Source of the DNA: Planctomycetota bacterium
Lineage (GTDB): Bacteria > Planctomycetota > UBA11346
DNA length: 64,000 nucleotides
Reading direction: 5' to 3'
NCBI GenBank assembly: GCA_016745075.1
Contig: JADGDD010000001.1
Coordinates: 435,125-499,124 of the forward strand
Part shown: positions 1-7,400 of the stretch, one piece after another
How the letters are laid out: every line of letters starts with the position of its first letter
Numbering within the stretch: the first letter of the stretch is position 1
Position numbers and translations under genes: made by a program
Notes under the pieces: model-generated
What the model saw: the letters and a program-made list of their open reading frames with translations, nothing else
Database searches by the model: none
Told to the model about the DNA's origin: nothing

Positions 1-1
1 T

Positions 2-1615
2 ACAGGCATAAAAGCACCTGATCATAAATTTCACTACTTTGAAACGTTGGCAAAACAACGTGGATATACTGCTTATGATGCTTATGATCTCTCAATACAA
101 TCTTATTTGACACCAAATATTCTGGAATGTTTGGAATTGGTTTTGGATTGCTATAAATATGAAGTCGTTGATGGAGAACCTCGCTTTTCGGCTGATTTTA
201 GTGATTTTGAAAAACTGAAAAAAAACGAATATTTCAGTCTTCACGAACAGGTAAAAACAGGTCGCCCTTTTTATTTGTTTACCCATAACTTTACCGACTC
301 ATCAGATTTCACTCGTCGTACCGGTTATCAGGAAGCACTATATTGGTTGTTCAAAGATGAGGTTGATTTTTTTCATACAGGCCGCTTAGATTTTGGCTTT
401 GGAGCATGTGAGTACTTTGGTCAATTTGATGTTTTTAGTGGTATGTATCCCAATAGAGTTATTCATACCGGCTACTCGTCGCCAGAAAATCTTTATAGCC
501 CCAAATTTGGCCATATCTCTGCCATCCCCAAGGGATACCTGCGACTTCCAACAAAATCAGTCCCTATCCTTATCAATCTCGGTTCACGCATTCGAGAAAT
601 AGGCTGCGGAGGTCCAGTGGCGTTTATTGATATTAACGGAGTACAATCCAACTACCTTTCAAGCAAAGAAAATGACACATTCTGGCATGCCAAGAATATT
701 AATAACCAGGCAATGAGAACTGATAATATCCCCAAAGGTTATTCAATTATGGAGAAATTTTCTTTAAGAAAAGCTATTAGGTTTTTCAAAATAATGGAAA
801 CCTTGAATTGGCAATATGATGCTAAAAGTGAATTATTGAAGAGTCATTATGCTGATATTGAAGATACTACTTATCATGACTTCAAAGAATTTTCGATGAA
901 AAAAGCTCAAATAGTAAAAGTAGATTTAGAAAATAAACAGATTCATGTACGAGGAAAGGTTTCTAATGCCCCAAAGCCGATAGAAGAAACTCATGTCCTT
1001 ACTTTTGGTAAACATTTATTCATCTGTTCAAAAGATAATACAATAAAAGATATTAAGCAAGGAGATACGGTTAGGGTTTCTTTCAAATTTAAACCGGGCG
1101 ATCGGAATACAAAAATATTGCAGTACCTTTGGAAAGGTAATTCCCCTGGTAGTGGTCAAATGGGGCATCAGGAAGGTGTCTTTTTAAACGGCAAAATTAC
1201 CGCAGTTGACCTTGATAAATACCAATGCACCGTCGTTATGCCCAAGCCAGATGTAGCTAAAGGCGAGTGGAAAGGCTTTGATATGTATGAAAATGAGCTT
1301 AAGCCGTTAGGGATGTCTGAGCCGAGTGATACAGTAGGGTCATCGTTAGGATGGAATTTCTGTAAGAAGCTCTATTACGGGACTGATGAAGATAGAACTT
1401 TTATTCTCAAAATTGACGATTTTGTTGATGTTTCCGTTAATGGTCGTCTTTCCACCTTAGAAGAGGTCGCCGTTGGAGATCGAGTTGTCTTCGGTATTTC
1501 AACTTTTTTTTCCAGAAAAACTGATGAACATCCTTATTATAGTCCATATGGCGTTTATGTTGTCAAAGACGGTCCGTTAACCGGCGATGAATTGATATTT
1601 AAGCCGGGTGAATAA
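2..1615 (+). CDS. Unrecognised protein, 5'-truncated by the window edge
   Basis: The reading frame is open from the first bases of the window to a TAA at 1613-1615, giving at least 537 residues. An internal TTG at 47 is possible but there is no stop upstream of it and no clear ribosome binding site, so the gene most likely begins outside the window. The protein is rich in Phe, Tyr and Lys and has no obvious signal peptide or membrane segment. The C-terminal third (from about 1170) has short alternating beta-type stretches such as NGKITAVDLDKYQCTVV. I recognise no family. The DNA is visibly more AT-rich than the following genes, which could mean acquired DNA. The frame is long and uninterrupted, so the gene is very probably real; its function is unknown. 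Confidence 0.8.
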   Translation, partial: TGIKAPDHKFHYFETLAKQRGYTAYDAYDLSIQSYLTPNILECLELVLDCYKYEVVDGEPRFSADFSDFEKLKKNEYFSLHEQVKTGRPFYLFTHNFTDSSDFTRRTGYQEALYWLFKDEVDFFHTGRLDFGFGACEYFGQFDVFSGMYPNRVIHTGYSSPENLYSPKFGHISAIPKGYLRLPTKSVPILINLGSRIREIGCGGPVAFIDINGVQSNYLSSKENDTFWHAKNINNQAMRTDNIPKGYSIMEKFSLRKAIRFFKIMETLNWQYDAKSELLKSHYADIEDTTYHDFKEFSMKKAQIVKVDLENKQIHVRGKVSNAPKPIEETHVLTFGKHLFICSKDNTIKDIKQGDTVRVSFKFKPGDRNTKILQYLWKGNSPGSGQMGHQEGVFLNGKITAVDLDKYQCTVVMPKPDVAKGEWKGFDMYENELKPLGMSEPSDTVGSSLGWNFCKKLYYGTDEDRTFILKIDDFVDVSVNGRLSTLEEVAVGDRVVFGISTFFSRKTDEHPYYSPYGVYVVKDGPLTGDELIFKPGE

Positions 1616-1975
1616 ATACAAAAGATGACAATGAAGAGAAGATAGACAGGTGGTTCTTGTTTCTTCATGGTATTCACTCCGTTTGGGAGTGGTCAATGTT
1701 TGCATGCTTCCTTTTAGAGCAAGGGGGTATAAGTCTTTTCAAAGAAGGATTAAATCTTTTTTGAGGGGTACGGGTTGAGTGAGTATGGCTGTCATTCGAT
1801 CACCTGCGTCCTGCTACGACGTGCGCTTCTCACTTCGCTGCGATGCTCGTCTTCGTGCTCCGAAGGGGCGAAAGCCACGCCTGTGGCTTTCTAAAAATCG
1901 CACTGCGATTTTTACCCTTCAGGTTATGAGGCTTAAGATAATACACCCAAAAATTGCAGGTTTAAATTCGCGATT
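1616..1975. other. Non-coding stretch with hairpins and tRNA-like fragments
   Basis: No convincing gene lies here. A small hairpin (CACTCC 1675-1680 with GGAGTG 1686-1691) follows the first gene but has no T-run. Two perfect hairpins sit back to back: AAAGCCAC/GTGGCTTT (1871-1890) and AAAAATCGC/GCGATTTTT (1893-1913). Just beyond, 1916-1930 matches 14 of 15 bases of the antisense anticodon-arm region of the nearby tRNA-fMet (2057-2071). CCTGCGTCC at 1803-1811 resembles the antisense T-arm/variable region (CCTGCGACC, 2050-2058). The stretch may be a decayed tRNA copy split by a roughly 105-bp hairpin-bearing insertion; this is inference. Confidence 0.45.
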
Positions 1976-2033
1976 GCTACCACGATTAAAAAAGGCACAC
2001 CCTATTGGGCGTGCCTTTTTTAATCGTGGTAGC
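1976..2033 (-). terminator. Long perfect inverted repeat overlapping the tRNA 3' end
   Basis: A perfect 23-bp inverted repeat (arms 1976-1998 and 2011-2033) encloses a 12-base loop that itself has CCC/GGG complementarity. Read on the minus strand, the arm contains the last bases of tRNA-fMet including CCA, then an A6 run, GGCAC, the loop, GTGCC and a T6 run. That is the form of an intrinsic terminator for the tRNA. The odd point is that the far arm also holds the complement of the tRNA end (GGTAGC), so the CCA end would be paired in the primary transcript. Confidence 0.75.
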
Positions 2034-2103
2034 GGGAGCAGGATTTGAACCTGCGACCTTCGGGTTATGAGCCCGATGAGATACCAAGCTTCTCCATCCC
2101 GCG
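2027..2103 (-). tRNA. Initiator tRNA-Met (anticodon CAT)
   Basis: The minus strand reads CGCGGGATGG at the 5' end (2103) and ends in TCCCGCTACCA at 2027, 77 nucleotides with CCA encoded. The acceptor stem pairs fully except position 1-72 (C against T), the unpaired first position typical of bacterial initiators. The anticodon stem carries the GGG/CCC triplet around loop CTCATAA, also an initiator mark. The T arm is GCAGG-TTCAAAT-CCTGC. An initiator rather than an elongator Met tRNA is therefore well supported. Confidence 0.96.
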
Positions 2104-2115
2104 TCGTGAGGAGGT

Positions 2116-2142
2116 AATGTATAAGGTGGTTTTAATTGTCAA
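2116..2142 (-). promoter_or_regulatory. Putative sigma70-type promoter of tRNA-fMet
   Basis: On the minus strand a perfect TTGACA -35 box lies at 2142-2137, followed 15 bases on by TACATT (2121-2116). Transcription would begin close to 2109, a few bases before the mature 5' end at 2103. The -10 box is imperfect and the spacer is short, so its exact placement is uncertain. Confidence 0.6.
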
Positions 2143-2185
2143 TATCTTATTTTTTATTTCGTGAAGTGTCGCAAATAACGGTGTT

Positions 2186-2476
2186 TTATTGCGGTGGGGT
2201 AACGTGGGTTGATGCTCGAATCGTTTTTAATGGGCTTGTGTGGCCGTTAATTAATTCTAAATTGTTGTTTTTGCAGTTGAGCCATGTAGCTAGTAGTTTA
2301 ATTAGGGCTTTATTTGCTTTGCCGCCTTCGGGCGGGGCTTGCAGTTGCACTTTGAGGCGGTTACCGAGTTCGCCAACGACGCGTTCTGTTTTCGCTCCAG
2401 GCACGACTTTGATGCGAATGTCAAAGCCGTGCTCGTGGACGATAATATAGGTTGGTGAACTTTGCTTAGAGGCCAA
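2186..2476 (-). CDS. DUF167 / YggU-family protein
   Basis: A 96-residue protein with the DUF167 signature: VVPGAK near residue 24, then LKVQLQAPPEGGKAN near 40-55 and a closing NGHTSPLKTI segment. The family is small, cytoplasmic and widely conserved; its biochemical role is not settled. The gene overlaps the end of glyS by 11 bases on the same strand, so the two are probably co-transcribed and translationally coupled. Its C-terminus reaches close to the promoter of the tRNA-fMet gene. Confidence 0.85.
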   Translation of the reverse strand: MASKQSSPTYIIVHEHGFDIRIKVVPGAKTERVVGELGNRLKVQLQAPPEGGKANKALIKLLATWLNCKNNNLELINGHTSPLKTIRASTHVTPPQ

Positions 2477-4211
2477 GCTGTGCTTTAACGCGTGGGATGA
2501 TTTGGTCTATGGTAATGCGAACTTGTTCAGTGGTGTCGCGGTCGCGTATGGTCACGGTACCGTCTTCTAACGTTTGGCCATCAATGGTAATGCAGCTTGG
2601 TGTGCCGACTTCATCATGTTTGGCGTAGCGTTTGCCTATTGAGCCTTTTTGGTCGTATTTAGCAGGGATGCCAGCAGCTTGCATGGATGCAATTATTTCG
2701 CGCGCTTTTTCTGGCATGCCGTCTTTGCCGACGAGTGGAAGAACTGCGCACTTAATTGGTGCCAGTTTTGGGTGAAATTTCATAACCGTTCGGGTTACTT
2801 CTTTTCCTTTGGCATCGGTGCGGGTTTCTTCGTGGTAGGCATCAAGTAGGTATACAAGAAGTCCACGTGTTGCACCGGCTGAGGGTTCAATAACAAACGG
2901 GCGATAGCTCCATGGCTTTTTGCCCGTCTCTGGGTCTTCTTTTTCTTGGTCAACGTAACGTAGTTTTGTACCGGAATGTATTTCGTGTTCGTGAAGGTCG
3001 TGGTCGGTACGAGAGGCGATGCCTTCGAGTTCATCCCAGCCCCATGGGTACTTATATTCAACATCGTAGCAGCCGTCTGCATAGTGCGCTAGTTCGTCGT
3101 CTTCGTGTTTACGGAACATGAATTCGTCTGGGTAATTTGCGTAACGCTTCCAGAAGTTCATGCGTTGGTCTTTCCAGTATTCCATCCATTCAAGTTGGGT
3201 TCCCGGTTCGCAGAAGAATTCCAGTTCCATTTGTTCAAATTCACAACTACGGAAAATAAAATGCTCAACGGTTACTTCGTTACGGAAGCTTTTACCCATT
3301 TGGGCAATGCCAAAGGGTGGTTTTTGTCCGCTGGTTTCCATGACGTTTTTGAATTGCACAAACATGGCCTGTGCGGTTTCTGGGCGTAGGTAAACGGTGC
3401 TATTAAAGGTAATTTGTTCGATAACGGCACGAATAAGAAATGCTCGTACATCTTTTTCAGGAACAGCACCGTCAGATACGCGAGCGAGTGCTTTGGTAAT
3501 AGGTGCGTCTTTGCGTTTGCAGTTGCCCGCAAAGCGTTCTTGAATGGCTGCGGTTAAATCTTCTGCAGCGCTTAATTCAGCAAGTGTTTGTGAAGCATCA
3601 TTCATTGGGTCTACTGCACCAATGTTTGTTTTGAACATGAGGTTAAAGCTGCGCTCTTCAGATAAGAACGGGCTGCCAATGCATGGACTTACATAACCAC
3701 TGTAATCAACCAGCGCAGTCCCATTGAACTCAACGTGTTTGCCGTCATCGCTTACACGTAGGCCGGCTAATTCTTTTCCACTGCGACTGAGCTCAATGTT
3801 GTGCATTTTTTGAATAAGGGCTTGGTAGCTTTTGGCCTGGCCTTTATCTGCACAAAGGATAGGAAGATCTGCACCAGCTTCTGGGCGTGGAGCTTTATCT
3901 GCACGGAAACGCTCTTTGCTGATGAAGCAGTCAACCAACGGGTCAGAGAAGCCAGCGGCATGGCCAGAGGCGCGCCAAACGTCTGCTTTCATGATGATAG
4001 AGGCATCAATGCCGACAACATTTTCGCGGGTGGTCACCATATCGGCCCACCACTCGTTCATGAGATTGCGTTTGAGTTCGCTGCCAAGTGGGCCGTAATC
4101 GTAGGCGCTTTTTAGTCCGTCGTAAATTTCACTACTTTGGAAAACAAAGCCACGTCGTTTACAGAGGGCGACTACTTTTTTCATGATGTCATCAGGCCAA
4201 TGTGCTGCCAT
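2466..4211 (-). CDS. glyS: Glycyl-tRNA synthetase, alpha2 (eukaryote/Thermus-like) type
   Basis: A 581-residue class II synthetase that charges tRNA-Gly. The start region has the diagnostic FVFQSSEIYDGLKSAYDYGPLG. Motif 2 lies in FGIAQMGKSFRNEV, preceded by YLRPETAQAMF, and motif 3 is in VIEPSAGATRGLLVYLL. The C-terminal anticodon-binding domain ends with TTEQVRITIDQIIPRVKAQLG. Length and a single chain identify the homodimeric type, not the alpha/beta heterotetramer (GlyQ/GlyS of enterobacteria). The start at 4211 has AAGGAG ten or so bases upstream. A 40-residue stretch near 60-100 carries the usual lineage-specific insertion. Confidence 0.95.
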   Translation of the reverse strand: MAAHWPDDIMKKVVALCKRRGFVFQSSEIYDGLKSAYDYGPLGSELKRNLMNEWWADMVTTRENVVGIDASIIMKADVWRASGHAAGFSDPLVDCFISKERFRADKAPRPEAGADLPILCADKGQAKSYQALIQKMHNIELSRSGKELAGLRVSDDGKHVEFNGTALVDYSGYVSPCIGSPFLSEERSFNLMFKTNIGAVDPMNDASQTLAELSAAEDLTAAIQERFAGNCKRKDAPITKALARVSDGAVPEKDVRAFLIRAVIEQITFNSTVYLRPETAQAMFVQFKNVMETSGQKPPFGIAQMGKSFRNEVTVEHFIFRSCEFEQMELEFFCEPGTQLEWMEYWKDQRMNFWKRYANYPDEFMFRKHEDDELAHYADGCYDVEYKYPWGWDELEGIASRTDHDLHEHEIHSGTKLRYVDQEKEDPETGKKPWSYRPFVIEPSAGATRGLLVYLLDAYHEETRTDAKGKEVTRTVMKFHPKLAPIKCAVLPLVGKDGMPEKAREIIASMQAAGIPAKYDQKGSIGKRYAKHDEVGTPSCITIDGQTLEDGTVTIRDRDTTEQVRITIDQIIPRVKAQLGL

Positions 4212-4364
4212 GAGGGGCTCCTTCTTATGCGCTGTTCATGCGCAGAGCGGCATGCTAGTGGAAGGTTGATAATAGCCAAGCATCGTCTCATTTCCGAGAT
4301 GATGACTATTTGGTTGAGCGACTTCTTCATAAATCATGTCTATAAAATGGATTATAAGATGGTG

Positions 4365-4393
4365 TTGTCTTATTTTGCTTCTAGGGGCATAAT
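4365..4393 (+). promoter_or_regulatory. Putative sigma70-type promoter of the giant surface-protein gene
   Basis: TTGTCT (4365-4370) and CATAAT (4388-4393) are spaced by 17 bases. They lie about 38 bases before the chosen start at 4431, which has its own GGAG ribosome binding site. This supports the start at 4431 over longer upstream readings. Confidence 0.5.
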
Positions 4394-4430
4394 AGCGTTC
4401 AGTCTTCATCCTTATTATCGGAGTGATACT

Positions 4431-7400
4431 ATGAAGTTAAACCTCTCTGTTTTGTCGATTGCGCTTGTAGCATTGACAAGTGTTGTGCAACTGTCGGCAG
4501 CAAGTTTTGTTGCACATGACCTTGGCTCGGTGCCAACTGCCCCGTCGTGGTATGACGGGGGAAATGATGATCGAAAGTCTGTCTTCATTGACCGTTCTGG
4601 ATGGGCGGTGTTTGCCTATTGGACAACAACCGGTAGCAGCGGAACGGGTACAAGTACTAATCGGTTGTTATACCGTAGGAATCTTGCTGATAGTGCTTCT
4701 AGTTGGACAGATATGGGGGTGCCAGGAACTTCTGCTTGGGATGACCCAAAAGTTGCGATTAACGCCAATGGTGTTGTGGTTATGCATGCTATGTTATCTG
4801 GTGATGTAACCGAAGGTGTGTGGGTAAATAGTAGCGGCACAACATGGACTCAAATAGATACCGGAACACATGGTGAACATGGTAACCTAACAGATGATGC
4901 ATCTCCCAAAATTGCAGGCATGACTGGGAGCGCGTCAGACTACTCGGATATTGTTCCAGTTGTATGGACGATTGGCGGTACGACAGCAAACTTAGTGACT
5001 GATGGCTATCTCGGAACATTAACGTCTAACTCCACCGTTCAGGAGGTGGCGATTGCTCAGGGTATTTCCTCAAATGGCACATATGTAGTTGGGGCTGTTT
5101 ATGATATTAAAGCAAGTCCAGAGCCAGAGCAGAAAATAGTTTGGCGGGCAACGCTCGGCAATACTAGTTCTAAGGTGTCTTTAACCCGTGCCTATGTTTT
5201 AAGCCAAGCGTCTATTACCTTAATTTCTGGGGATAAGGCGGAGGTCGAAATAAAAGATATTAATGATAGTGGCAAAGTCCTGCTTGCTGTAGACGTGGAC
5301 CGGAGCGACTCAAAAATTAATCAAGTTGCCTTATTATGGGATGGTACAGACGGTGGTGGTTTAACGTTGCTGCCAGTTCCTGCATCAAGCTCCTTTAATT
5401 ATGTTGAAGGAGAAGTGCTTACGAATGATGGTAATGTTTATGGCACAGCTCAGGTCACGGCAGACGGTGATTCCTCAAACCAGCCAATGCGTTGGAATGG
5501 TACGGCCACCGAATTACTTTCTGATTTGGTCAATGACGCAACGAGCCTTGGAAGTCCGGAACAAGAATTGTCTGATGGCTCTTTTGTCACCAATGATGGC
5601 TCTACTCAGTTTATTCCTAAACCAACCGTTTCGTTATCTGTTTCAGAGACAACGATCAAAGAAGATGCCAGCGCTAGCCCTCGTTCGGCGGTGGTCACAT
5701 TAAGTCGTACGGGAACCACTCGCTTTCCTGAATACGTTACCCTGACTTATGCCGGGGAAGCAGATGCGAATGCGGATGTGAGTGGCGCATCTACCAATGT
5801 TACTATCGCGCAAGGAGACTCTTCTGCTAACTTTACCATTTCGGTGGTGGATGATAATTATGTTGAAAACCTCGAATTATTGTCCATGGCTATAGATGAT
5901 ACAGGAGGAACCTATCAAAAGGATTCTGGTGCCTATTTACATTCGCTGGTTATCCAAAGTGAAGACAGTGGTCTTGGGGTAGAGTTAACGTGTAGCAGTA
6001 TTACTGACGGTGGCAGCACCAGTACCGCGACCTATTCGGTTACCGCAACATTTACAGAAAGTGTCTCTGATTTTGTTGTTGGGGATATAAGCCTTACAAA
6101 TGCGACGGTTAGTAATTTTGCCGGTTCAGGGTCTACGTATACCTTTGATGTAACGGCAAGTGCGACTGGATCTGTGGCGGTAACTATCGCTTCTGGTGTT
6201 GCTACTGGTGGCACATCTTCTGCACTCAATTCAGTGTCAAATACCTACGACTGGGTTTATGATACGACGGCACCAACGGTTACGCTTAGCAGTTCCTTTA
6301 ATGGCGTTACAACAGCAAATACTATGATTCCATTAAACATTACTTTTAGTGAAAGTGTTCAGGGTTTTGATGCTGGTGATATTACGGTAAGCAATGCTTC
6401 TCTTACGAATCTGACAGGGGCAGGAGCTGAATATGTCGTGTTCATGCGCCCTTCTGGTAATGGTACTTTTTCTGCGGGGTTGGCAGCAAGTGTTGTTCAA
6501 GATGCTGCTGGAAATAGCAATACAAAAAGTAATCAAATAGCTGCAACGGCAGACAATACGATTGATCCAACGTATAGTTATGTTTCTCGTGAAATATCAG
6601 GGCCAACAGAGCCGTCGTGGTATAATCAAAATTCATCTGGCCACCGTAATGAAGTGGTTATTGCTCAATCTGGTTGGGCAGCGGCTGCTTATTATATTAA
6701 ATCTTCAGATGGTGGAACGGTATCAAATCGAGAGTTATTCCGCCGCAACATTGCCTTAGCGGGTAGCACTTGGGAGACGGTTTCTTTATCAAGCATTACC
6801 AGTTCAGCATGGAACGATCTTGATTTAGATATTAATAATGATGGCGTTATGGTTTTAGGGTCTGTAGATAAAGATGGTACTGGCAGTATTGGCCTGTGGT
6901 ACTTTAATGGTTCTGAATGGTCACAGCTAGAAGACGATCTTGTTTCTATTGCCAGTGATGTTTCGGACCAATCTCCGTATACCGTTGCTGGTGCCTCTGG
7001 AACACAGTCTGGTTATGTTGGTGTTATGCCAAAAACCTATAGTCCTGGTAGTTCAACTGAAACAGATCTTAATGCGACCTATTCATTATTAACTGGTCAA
7101 AATGTGGCAGCAGCAGATGCGCTCACACCCGACGGTGCGCATGTTGTCGGTGGAACCTATGATGTATCTTCTGGTCCATCCTTTGTTGAATTATGGATGT
7201 TAACCGTAGGCGATACAGGTTCTGTAAAAACAACAACGCCAAGCGCATTTAATACCTTACTCGGGTGGACCCCAACAGAAATGGAACCAGAACTCAATAG
7301 TTTTCATTCAGTTGGTAACTTAGTTGGCGTTCCTACTGTTTTAATTAATGCTGAGCGAGAAGAAAATGGCAATAGGGTTAAGCGTGATTCTGTGGTTTGG

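Noticed and set aside
1812-1915. Group I or II intron inside the tRNA-like copy
   Set aside because: At about 105 bases it is far too short and lacks domain V or P/Q/R/S elements.
1779-2048. An 89-codon plus-strand frame
   Set aside because: It runs through the hairpins and into the tRNA terminator, has no ribosome binding site and codes for low-quality sequence.
2136-2450. A 104-codon plus-strand frame
   Set aside because: It is the antisense of the DUF167 gene and the composition is not protein-like.
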